Assembly (NCBI RefSeq): GCF_016722785.1
Contig: NZ_JAEQNE010000001.1
Coordinates: forward strand, 372,001 to 436,000
DNA length: 64,000 bases
Reading direction: 5' to 3'
DNA from: Ramlibacter monticola
GTDB lineage: Bacteria; Pseudomonadota; Gammaproteobacteria; Burkholderiales; Burkholderiaceae_C
Part shown: positions 27,126 through 40,500 of the stretch, in pieces
Numbering within the stretch: position 1 is the first letter of the stretch
Layout: each line of letters opens with the position of its first letter
The notes under the pieces: generated by a model
Databases searched by the model: none
Told to the model about the DNA's origin: nothing
What the model saw: only the letters and a program-made list of their open reading frames with translations
Made by a program: the position numbers and the translations under genes

Positions 27126-29048
27126 TCAGGAAAGATTGCTTGGCATCGGCGCGTGCACCGGCTTGCTGCCGCGGGCGAGCCAGCGCGCCGCGAACGCCAG
27201 CCCCGGAAGCCGTTCGCCGAAAAGAGGTCCCTGCCCCAGCGTCCAGCCGTTCTTCTTCAGGAAGGCGAGCTGTTGCGCCGTCTCCACTCCGCAGGCCACG
27301 CAGGCCAGCCTGAGCCGGCGCGCGAGGTCCCCGATGCCCAGCAGCATCGCCTGCGCGGTGCCGTCGCGATCGAGGTCGCGCACGAAGGAAGGGTCCACCA
27401 GGATCTCGTCGCAGGGCAGCTGGCGCAGGTGCGAGACCGACGCGTTGCAGCCGAAGCGGGCCAGCGCCACGCGCACGCCCTTCTTGCGCATGCCGGCGAT
27501 GGCCGCGGCCTCCCTGGCCGGCAGGTTGTCGAGGGCGGCCACCTGCTGCAGCTCCAGCAGGAGCAGGCGGGCATCCAGGCCGCCGGCGATCGATGCGTTG
27601 ACCAGGTGCGCGAGGTCGCTCGGGCGCATGTTGGCCAGCGAGACCTTCGCTGCGATGGGCACCAGCTGCAAGCCCGCGGTGCGCCAGTTCTTCACGTGCT
27701 TCAGCAGGGCTTCGAACTTCCACTCGTTCAGCACGACGTCCATCTCGGAGCTGCCCGCCAGGTCCATCAGCTCGTCGCCCTCGATCATGCGGCCCGACGC
27801 GTGGCGCCAGCGCAGCACCGCTTCGGCGGCGACGACGCGGCCGGTCGCGAGCTCGACGCGCGGCTCGTACAGCAGCTCGATCTCGTCGCGGCTCACCGCG
27901 TGGCGCAGTTCCGCGCTCAGGTCCAGGCGGCTCAGCGCCATGTCCTTGAACTGCGGCGAGAAGAACTCGTAGCGGTGCGGGCCGGCCAGCTTGGCATGGC
28001 GCAGCGCCAGGCCGGCGTTGCGCATCAGCACGTCGGGCTCGGTGCCGTCGTTGGGGAACACGGAGACGCCGACGCTGCAGGTGACGAACAGCTCCGGGAA
28101 ACCCGCGCGCTGGAAGTTCACGGTGGAGTCTTCCAGCAGCTTGTTGATGAAGGCCGCACTGGGCACGCCTTCCATGTAGGGGACGATGATCGCGAACTCG
28201 TCGCCGTCGAAGCGGTACAGCGTCGGGTTGTGCTGGTCGGAGCTGAGCTCGCCGCCGTGCTCGGTCTGCACGCAGCTGGCCAGCCGCTTGGCCACGCGCT
28301 GCAGCAGCTGGTCGCCGACCACCCGGCCGAGGGCGTCGTTGATGCGGCCCAGGTCGTCCACCCCGACGTGGATCAGGGCGCCGGGATGGGCGCTGGCCAG
28401 CGCCTCGTCCAGCACCGCCGTCATGTCGCGGCGATAGCGTTGCTTGTTCGGCAGCGCGGTCAGGGTGTCGTGCTGGCTCAGGTACTCGCGGTACGCGCTG
28501 GCCGCCAGGGTGTTGCGGATGCGCAGGGCGAGTTCGCTGGGATCCACCGGCTTGGACAGGAAGTCCATGGCGCCCAGCGCCAGCGCCTTGAGCTTCACCT
28601 GCGGGTCGGTGCTGCTGGTGAGCACGATCACCGGCACGTGGCGCAGCACGGCGTCCTCGCGCATGGCGGCCAGGATGTCCATGCCGCTCACCCGGGGCAT
28701 GCTCAGGTCCAGCAGCAGCACGCCCGGCTGCTCCTTGCGCATCATGGGCACCGCGAGCTCGGGCCGGTCGGTGTTGACGAAATGCCGGTAGCCCGCGTCC
28801 GCCAGGAAGGCCTCGGTCATCTCGATGTTCAGCATCTCGTCGTCGACCATCATGATCAACGCATCCGAGAGGCCGACGGAGCGACCGCGCCAGACCGCTT
28901 CCTGAGGCGACAATGCGCGCAACTCGAGGAGCGAGAGCCTTTCCTCGCCCAGCGCGAACACGGTCGGCTGGGAACCCGTCGTGTCGCGCTCGGTTTCGCT
29001 GTCTCCCCTGTCGCGGCGTTGCCCCTCGCCGCCCTTGCTATTGCTCAT
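27126..29048 (-). CDS. Response regulator with degenerate GGDEF and EAL domains
   Basis: A 640-residue cytoplasmic protein, last gene of the giant-protein operon (21 bp after the kinase). The REC domain covers about residues 60-185, with acidic pair in 'MMVDDE', phosphoacceptor Asp114 ('LLLDLSMP') and Lys in 'FLSKPVD'. In the GGDEF domain (190-370) the active-site loop reads DGDEF (281-285). In the EAL domain (390-625) the signature reads EAV (409-411). The usual DDFG metal/catalytic motif is replaced by 'ALARFG' (528-533), and the conserved Asn region reads 'AAKVSLANMR'. The EAL half is therefore probably not a phosphodiesterase. The protein may instead bind c-di-GMP as an effector, reminiscent of LapD, though it has no membrane segments. 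Confidence 0.88.
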   Translation of the reverse strand: MSNSKGGEGQRRDRGDSETERDTTGSQPTVFALGEERLSLLELRALSPQEAVWRGRSVGLSDALIMMVDDEMLNIEMTEAFLADAGYRHFVNTDRPELAVPMMRKEQPGVLLLDLSMPRVSGMDILAAMREDAVLRHVPVIVLTSSTDPQVKLKALALGAMDFLSKPVDPSELALRIRNTLAASAYREYLSQHDTLTALPNKQRYRRDMTAVLDEALASAHPGALIHVGVDDLGRINDALGRVVGDQLLQRVAKRLASCVQTEHGGELSSDQHNPTLYRFDGDEFAIIVPYMEGVPSAAFINKLLEDSTVNFQRAGFPELFVTCSVGVSVFPNDGTEPDVLMRNAGLALRHAKLAGPHRYEFFSPQFKDMALSRLDLSAELRHAVSRDEIELLYEPRVELATGRVVAAEAVLRWRHASGRMIEGDELMDLAGSSEMDVVLNEWKFEALLKHVKNWRTAGLQLVPIAAKVSLANMRPSDLAHLVNASIAGGLDARLLLLELQQVAALDNLPAREAAAIAGMRKKGVRVALARFGCNASVSHLRQLPCDEILVDPSFVRDLDRDGTAQAMLLGIGDLARRLRLACVACGVETAQQLAFLKKNGWTLGQGPLFGERLPGLAFAARWLARGSKPVHAPMPSNLS

Positions 29049-29069
29049 GGTTGCATTTTGCTACGACCT

Positions 29070-31537
<2,468 letters not shown>

Positions 31538-31541
<4 letters not shown>

Positions 31542-34500
31542 GAAAATCCTCGCAGAGGATCCGCGCCTTCGCCGGGCTGCGAATCGAAGGTCTCGTCCTC
31601 GTCCTCGTCTTCTTCCTCCTCGCCGGCGCGGGCGAGCACCGGCAGCGGATCGAGCAGGCGCCACGCAGGCAACGCGGACAGGTAGCTGCCCACCAGCACG
31701 CCGCCGCGCACCAGCCACAGCACGTAGGCCACGGACACGCCCAGCGAGAGTCCGGCCACCGAGACGCTGAGGCTGCGATCGAGGTCGAATTCCTCGTGCA
31801 GTTGCTCCCGCAGGCGGTTCAGCTCCTCGACGAAGACGCCGGAGCGCAGCGACTGCTGGAACTGCTCCGCGCCCATGCGCGCGGACGAGAGCTCGAAATT
31901 CAGGCCGGTCAGCTCGAAGCTGAAGTCGCCCTGCCCCAGGAGGCCGGCGAACTTCAGGTCCGTCGACGCCAGCGACCCGAGGCCCATCACCCGGGCCGTG
32001 TCCGGCGGCTCCGCCACGCGCAGGCGCGCGACCTCGTTGACCACCGGCAAGGTGGCCACGGGCGCAGCGGGTGCGACCAGCGGATCCTCGGCAACCGCAC
32101 CGGCGGGCCGCGCCGTGGCTGGCGGCGTCGCAGGGCTGGGTGCCGGCGGCGCGCTGGTGGCGGGCTGCGTCGGCGACAGCGGCGGGACGGCCGGTGCCGG
32201 CGGCGTGAGAGGTTGGGACGGCGGCGGCGGCGGTACCTGCCCGACGACGGTGATCCTCACGCCGCCCGCGGCCTGGTCGACGCCGCCGCGTGCCGTGCCG
32301 CCGTCGTCGCGCACCATCCACTGGACTTCGGCCGTGCCGTCGGCGCTGGCCGACGTGGCGACGAACCTGAGCCCGCGCAGCTGCTCGGGGGTGTAGCTTC
32401 GGCCCGCGACGACCGGGGTCGTGCCGTCGGCGAGCACCAGCGTGCCAAGGTGGTCTGGAGGAAGCGCGGTGAACGTGACGGTCAGCGCCTGGCCGGCTTC
32501 GTCGCCGCCGCCCCCGGTGGCGTAGCTCCAGGCCAGTTCGGCCAGGCTGCGCGCCGCGGCGGCGGAATCGATGCCGATCGTCCCCGCCTGCACGCCGATC
32601 GGCGTGGGCGCGTCATTGACCGCATCCACCGTGATCGAGGCCGTCGCCGTCGCGGCGCTGAAGGCCGAACTGCCGCCGTTCACCGTGGTGTCGGCGCGCG
32701 CGGCACCGGCGGTGCCGCCGCTGCCGTCCCAGGCGCAGAAGGCGAGCCCCGTGGCCGTGCCGTTCCAGTCCGCGTCGGCGACGAAGCGGATGCGAGTCTG
32801 GCCGTCGCCCCACAGCAGTTCCGCGGAGGCGGCGCTGACGCCTTCGAAATTCGACCAGTGGGCGCCCCCGTCGCGCGAGAACTGCCACTGGCCCGCGCTG
32901 CTGCTGGCGGAGACCACTGCCACGCCGACGCGACCGCCCGGGTCGCTCGCGTGGCCGGCGAGGAGATCCTCCACGCGGATGCCGGCGTTGTCGGACGCGT
33001 CCTCGCGCACGGACGGCAGCACGTTGGCGCCGTCCAGCACCGGGGCCTGGTTGGCGACGCGGATCGTGAGCTGCTCGGACAGCGTGTCGGTGCCGCCGGC
33101 GTCGTCCGAGACGTTGAAGCTGAAGGTGGCGCTGCCGCTCGTGCCGACCGCGGCGTGGAAGACCATGCCCTGGAGCTGGGCCACGGTGTAGCGGCTTCCC
33201 GAGGCGACCACCGTGCCATCGGCGAGCGTGATCGTTCCCAGCGCAGACGGCAGGCCGGTCACCCGCACGGTCAGCACCTGGCTGGCGGCCTCGTCGGAGC
33301 CGCCGCCCACGCCGTAGGAGATGCCCGCGAAGCCCAGCGACGCCGTGGCGCCTTCGCTGACGGCGACCTCCTGCGGCGTCCCGCTGCGAACCGGCGCATC
33401 GTTCACGGGGCTGACGCGGATCGCCAGGACGCCGGTGGCGCCGGTGCTGGTGGTGTAGGCGACCTGCAGCACTTCGCCGTTCCAGTCGGCCTCGGGCCTG
33501 AACGACCAGTTGCCGCCGGCGGCCAGCGTGAGCGTGCCGACGCCGCGCAGCGCCACGCTGCTGCCGGCGGCGTAGTCGTTGCCGGCGATGCGGAAGCTGG
33601 CGATGGCCAGGGCGGAGTCGGGGTCGACATCGTTGGCCAGGACGTTGCCGGCGACGAGGCCGTCCTCGGTGCCGGTGGCTGCGTCGTCCGTGATCACCGT
33701 GGGATCGTCGACGGCAGCCACGTCCAGCGTGACCTTGGCCGTGGCCGTGCCCCCGTTGCCGTCGCTCACCGTGTAGGTGAAGGTGGCGGGGCCGTTGAAG
33801 TCGGCGGCGGGCGTGAACACGATGGCGCCGTTGACGAGGCGCACGGTGCCGCCGGTGCCGCTGGTCACGGAGGTGATGCTCAGCGCGTCGCCTTCGGCGT
33901 CGCTGTCGTTGGCGAGCAGCGTGGGCGGGGCGATCGTCAGCGGCTGGTCTTCGGTGGCCGCGAGGGCATCGTTAACTGCGGCCGGCGCATCGTTGACGGA
34001 GGCGACGTTCACCGTGACGGTGGCAGTCGCGGTGCCGCCGTTGCCATCGCTGACGGTGTAGGTGAAGCTGCCTGTGCCGTTGAAGTTGGCGGTGGGCGTG
34101 AACACGATGTTGCCGCCCACCAGGGCCACGGCGCCGCCCGTGCTGCTGGTTACGCCGGTGATCGTCAGCGAATCGGCGTCGGCGTCGGTGTCGTTGCCGA
34201 GCAGCGTGCCTGGCAGGATGGTGAGGGGCTGGTCCTCGGTCGCGGTGACGCTGTCATCACCGGCCAAGGGCCCATCGTTCACGGCTGCCACGTTGATCGT
34301 CACCGTGGCAGTCGCAGTGCCGCCGTTGCCGTCACTCACCGTATAGGTGAAGCTGCCCGCGCCGTTGAAGTTGGAGGTCGGAGTGAACACGATGTTGCCG
34401 CCCACCAGGGACACGGTCCCACCCGTGCCCCCGGTCACGCCCGTGATCGTCAGCGCATCCGCATCGACGTCGCTGTCATTTCCAAGCAGCATGCCCGGCA

Positions 34501-37500
34501 GAATCGTAAGAGGCTGGTCTTCGGTCGCTGTGACGCTGTCGTCGCCAGCCTGGGGCTGGTCGTTGATGGGGTCGACCGTGACGTTGACCGTGGCTGTCGT
34601 AATGCCGCCCTTGCCGTCACTGACGGTGTAGGTGAAGTTGCCTGCGCCGTTGAAGTTGGCGGTCGGCGCGAAAACGATGTTGCCGCCCACCAGGGCTACC
34701 GCGCCGCCCGCGCCGCTGGTCACGCCCGTGATCGTCAGCGCATCGGCATCGACGTCGCTATCGTTACTGAGCAGCGTGGCCGGCAGGATGGTGAGAGGCT
34801 GATCTTCGATCGCCGTGACGCTGTCGTCCCCGGCCACCGGCCCATCGTTCATCGCCGCCACGTTGACCGTCACCGTGGCAGTCGCAGTGCCGCCGTTGCC
34901 GTCACTCACCGTATAGGTGAAGCTGCCCGCGCCGTTGAAGTTGGAGGTCGGAGTGAACACGATGTTGCCGCCCACCAGAGACACGGTCCCACCCGTGCCC
35001 CCGGTCACGCCCGTGATCGTCAATGTGTCGGCATCGACGTCGGTGTCGTTCGCGAGCAGCGTGGTCGGGAGGATCGTGAGAGGCTGGTCTTCGGTCGCCG
35101 TCACGCTGTCGTTGCCGGCCTGGGGCTGGTCATTGACGGAGGCGACCGTGACCGTCACCGTGGCCGTCGTGGTACCACCGTTCCCGTCGCTGACCGTATA
35201 GGTGAAGCTGCCCCCGCCGTTGAAGTTGGCCGTGGGTGTGAACACGATTTTGCCGCCGACCAGGGCCACCGTGCCGCCCGTACCACTGGTGACGCCCGTG
35301 ATCGTCAACGTATCGGCGTCGACGTCGCTGTCGTTCGCGAGCAGCGACCCCGGCAGGATCGTGAGAGGCTGGTCTTCGGTCGCTGTGACGCTGTCGTCGC
35401 CAGCCTGCGGCTGGTCATTGACGGAGGCGACCGTGACCGTCACCGTGGCCGTCGTGGTACCACCGTTCCCGTCACTGACCGTGTAGGTAAAGCTGCCCGC
35501 GCCGTTGAAATTGGCGGTCGGCGTGAATACGATGTTCCCGCCCACCAGGGCCACGGTCCCGCCCGTGCCGCCGGTCCCACCCGTGATCGTCAGCGAATCG
35601 GCGTCGACGTCGCTGTCATTGGCGAGCAGCGTGGGCGGGGCGATCGTCAGCGGCTGGTCTTCGGTTGCCACGAAGGCATCATTGCCCGCGGCCGGCGCAT
35701 CGTTGACGGAGGCGACGTTCACCGTGACGGTGGCGGTCGCGGTGCCGCCGTTGCCGTCGCCGACGGTGTAGGTGAAGCTGCCTGCGCCGTTGAAGTTGGC
35801 AGTCGGCGTGAACAGGACGTTGCCGCCCACCAGTGCCACGGTCCCGCCCGTGCCGCTGGTCACGCCCGTGATCGTCAACGTGTCGGCGTCGACGTCACTG
35901 TCGTTGCCAAGCAGCGTACCTGGCAGGATGGTGAGGGGCTGATCTTCGGCGGCCGTCACGCTGTCGTTGCCAGCCTCGGGCTGGTCGTTGACGGGGTCGA
36001 CCGTGACGTTGACCCTGGCCGTTGCAATGCCGCCCTTGCCGTCGCTGACGGTATAAATGAAGCTGCCCGCGCCGTTGAAGTTCCCCGTGGGCGTGAACAC
36101 GATGTTGCCGCCCACCAGGGTCACCGTGCCACCCGTACCGCCGGTCACGCCAATGATCGTCAGCGCATCGGTGTCGACGTCGCTGTCGTTCCCGATCAGC
36201 GCGCCCGGCAGGATAGTGAGGGGCTGATCCTCGGTCCCCGTGACGCTGTCGTCGCCACCCACCGGCCCGTCGTTCACGCCAGCTACGTTGACCGTCACCG
36301 TGGAAGTCGCGGTGCCGCCCTTGCCGTCACTCACGGTGTAGGTGAAGCTGCCCGCGCCGTTGAAATTGGCCGTCGGCGTGAACACGATGTTGCCGCCTAC
36401 CAGGGCCACGGTTCCGCCCGTGCCGCCGGTCACACCGGTGATCGTCAGCGTATCGCCGTCGGAGTCGCTGTCGTTACCGAGCAGCGTGCCTGGCAGGATC
36501 GTGAGAGGCTGGTCTTCGGTCGCTGTGACGCTGTCGTCGCCGGCCTGGGGCTGGTCATTGACGGAGGCGACCGTGACCGTCACCGTAGCCGTCGTGGTAC
36601 CACCGTTCCCGTCGCTGACCGTGTAGGTAAAGTTGCCCGCGCCGTTGAAGTTGGCGATCGGAGTGAACACGATGCTGCTGCCCACCAGTGCCACCGTGCC
36701 ACCCGAGCCACTGGTCACGCCCGTGATCGTCAGCGCATCGGCGTCGACGTCGCTGTCGTTACCGAGCAGCATGCCCGGCAGGATCGTGAGGGGCTGGTCC
36801 TCGGTCGCTGTGACGCTGTCATCGCCAGCCACTGGCCCATCGTTCACGCCTGCCACGTTCACGGTCACCAATCCCGTCGCCGTGCCGCCGTTGCTGTCAC
36901 TGACCGTATAGGTGAAGCTGCCCGCGCCGTTGAAGTTGGCAGTCGGCGTGAACACGATGCTGCCGCCGACCAGTGCCACCGTTCCGCCCGTGCCACCGCT
37001 CACACCCGTGATCGTCAGCGCATCCGCATCGACGTCGCTGTCGTTGCCGACCAGCGTACCTGGCAGGATGGTGAGAGGCTGATCTTCGATCGCCGTGACG
37101 CTGTCGTCCCCGGCCACCGGCCCATCGTTCACCGCCGCCACGTTGACCGTCACCGTGCCAGTCGCGGTGCCGCCATTGCCGTCAGTGACCGTGTAGGAGA
37201 AGCTGACCGCGCCGTTGAAGTTGGCAATCGGTGTGAACACGATGTTGCCGCCCACCAGCGTCACCGTGCCGCCCGTACCGCCGGTCACGCCCGTGATCGT
37301 CAACGTGTCAGCATCGACGTCGGTGTCGTTCGCAAGCAGCGTGCCTGGCAGGATCGTGAGAGGCTGGTCTTCGGTCGCTGTGACGCTGTCGTTGCCAGCC
37401 TGGGGCTGGTCATTGACGGAGGCGACCGTGACCGTCACCGCGGCCGTCGTGATACCACCGTGCCCGTCGCTGACCGTATAGGTGAAGCTGCCCGCGCCGT

Positions 37501-40500
37501 TGAAGTTGGCGCTGGGCGTGAACACGATGTTGCCGCCGACCAGGGCCACCGTGCCGCCGGTACCACTGGTGACGCCCGTGATCGTCAACGTATCGGCGTC
37601 GACGTCGCTGTCGTTACCGAGCAGCGTACCTGGCAGGATGGTGAGGGGCTGATCTTCGATCGCCGTCACGCTGTCGTCGCCGGCCACCGGCCCATCGTTC
37701 ACGTCGGCGACGATCACCGTCACCGTGGCAGTCGCGGTGCCGCCCTTGCCGTCACTCACCGTGTACGTGAAGCTACCCGCACCGTTGAAGTTGGCGGCTG
37801 GGGTGAACACGATGTTGCTGCCCACCAGGGCTACCGTGCCGCCCGTACCGCTGGTCACGCCCGTGATCGTCAATGTGTCAGCATCGACGTCGGTGTCATT
37901 CGCGAGCAGCGTGGCCGGGAGGATCGTGAGAGGCTGGTCTTCGGTCGCCGCCACGCTGTCGTTGCCGGCCTGTGGCTGGTCATTGACGGAGGCGACCGTG
38001 ACGGTGACCGTGGCTGTCGTGGTATCACCGTTCCCGTCACTGACCGTGTAGGTGAAGCTGCCCGTACCGTTGAAGTTGCCCGTGGGAGTGAACACGATGT
38101 TGCCCCCCACCAGGGTCACTGTGCCGCCCGTACCACTGGTCACACCCGTGATCGTCAGCGTGTCGGCGTCGACGTCACTGTCGTTCGCGAGCAGCGTGCC
38201 CGGCAGGATCGAGAGGGGCTGGTCTTCGGTCGCTGTGACGCTGTCGTTGCCAGCCTGGGGCTGATCATTGATGGGGGTGACCGTAACAGTAACCGTGGCT
38301 GTCGTGGTACCACCGTTCCCGTCGCTGACCGTGTAGGTGAAGTTGGCTGCGCCGTTGAAGTTGACGGTCGGCGTAAACACGATGTTGCCGCCCACCAGGG
38401 CCACAGTCCCGCCCGTGCCGCTGGTCACGTCCGTGATCGTCAGCGTGTCGGCGTCGACGTCGCTGTCGTTCGCGAACAGCGTGCCCGGCAGGATCGTGAG
38501 GGGCTGGTCTTCGCTCCCCGTTACGGTGTCGTCCCCGGTCACCGGCCCGTCGTTCACGGCCGCCACGTTGACCGTCACCGTGGCAGTCGCAGTGCCGCCG
38601 TTGCCGTCGCTGACCGTATAGGTGAAGCTGCCCGCGCCGTTGAAGTTGGCGATCGGAGTGAACACGATGCTGCTGCCCACCAGTGCCACCGTGCCACCCG
38701 CGCCGCTGGTCACGCCCGTGATCGTCAGCGCATCGGCATCGACGTCGCTGTCATTGCCAAGCAGCATGCCCGGCAGGATGGTGAGGGGCTGGTCCTCGGT
38801 CACCGTGACGCTGTCATCGCCAGCCACGGGCCCATCGTTCACGCCTGCCACGTTAACCGTCACCGTGGCAGTCGCAGTGCCGCCGTTGCCGTCACTCACC
38901 GTATAGGTGAAGTTGCCCGCGCCGTTGAAGTTGGCAGTCGGCGTGAACACGATGTTGCCGCCCACCAGCGCCACGATGCCGCCTGTGCCGCTGGTCACGC
39001 CTGTGATCGTGAGCGTATCGGGGTCGACGTCGTCATCGTTGCCAAGCAGCGTGCCTGGCAGGATGGTGAGGGGCTGATCTTCAGTGGCCGCCACGCTGTC
39101 GTCGCCAACCTGGGGCTGGTCATTGACGGAAGCGACCGTGACCGTCACCGTGGCTGTCGTGGTACCACCGTTCCCGTCACTGACCGTGTAGGTGAAGCTG
39201 CCGGTGCCGTTGAAGTTCCCCGTGGGCGTGAACACGATGTTGCCACCCACCAGTGCCACGGTCCCACCCGTGCCGCCGGTCACACCAGTGATCGTCAGCG
39301 TATCGGCGTCGACGTCGGTGTCGTTCGCGAGCAGCGAGCCCGGCAGGATCGTGAGGGGCTGGTCTTCGCTCCCCGTTACGGTGTCGTCCGCGGTCACCGG
39401 CCCGTCGTTCACGGCCGCCACGTTGACCGTCACCGTGGCAGTTGCGATGCCACCGTTTCCATCGCTGACCGTGTAGGTGAAGCTGCCCGCGCCGTTGAAG
39501 TTGGCGGTGGGCGTGAACACGATATTTCCCCCCACCAGGGTCACCGTGCCGCCCGTACCGCTGGTCACGCCCGTGATCGTCAACGTGTCGGCATCGACGT
39601 CGCTGTCATTGCCAAGCAGCATGCCCGGCAGGATCGTGAGGGGCTGGTCTTCGGTCGCTGTGACGCTGTCGTTGCCGGCCTGGGGCTGGTCATTGACGGA
39701 GGCGACCGTGACCGTCACCGTGGCAGTCGCGGTGCCGCCATTCCCATCGCTGACGGTGTAGGTGAAGCTGCCCGCGCCGTTGAAGTTGGCAATCGGTGTG
39801 AACACGATGTTGCCGCCCACCAGGGTCACCGTGCCGCCCGTACCGCTGGTCACGCCCGTGATCGTCAGCGTGTCGGCATCGACGTCGCTGTCGTTACCGA
39901 GCAGCGTACCTGGCAGGATGGTGAGGGGTTGGTCTTCGGTCGCTGTGACGCTGTCGTTGCCGGCCTGGGGCTGGTCATTGACGGAGGCGACCGTGACCGT
40001 CACCGTGGCCGTCGCGGTACCACCGTTCCCGTCGCTGACCGTGTAGGTAAAGCTGCCCGCGCCGTTGAAGTTGGCGGTCGGAGTGAACACGATATTGCCG
40101 CCCACCAGTGCCACCGTGCCACCGGAGCCACCGGTCACGCCCGTGATCGTCAGCGTATCGGGGTCCACGTCGCTATCGTTGCCAAGCAGCGTGCCTGGCA
40201 AGATCGTGAGGGGCTGATCCTCAGTGGCCGTCACGCTGTCGTTGCCGGCCTGGGGCTGGTCGTTGACAGGTGTGACTACGACGGTGACTGTGGCAGTCGC
40301 GGTGCCCCCGTTCCCGTCGCTGACCGTATAGGTGAAGCTGCCCGCGCCGTTGAAGTTGGCGATCGGAGTGAACACGATGTTGCCGCCCACCAGCGTCACC
40401 GTCCCGCCCGTGCCGCTGGTCACGTCCGTGATCGTCAACGTGTCGGCGTCGACGTCGCTGTCGTTACCGAGCAGCGTGCCCGGCAGGATCGTGAGGGGCT

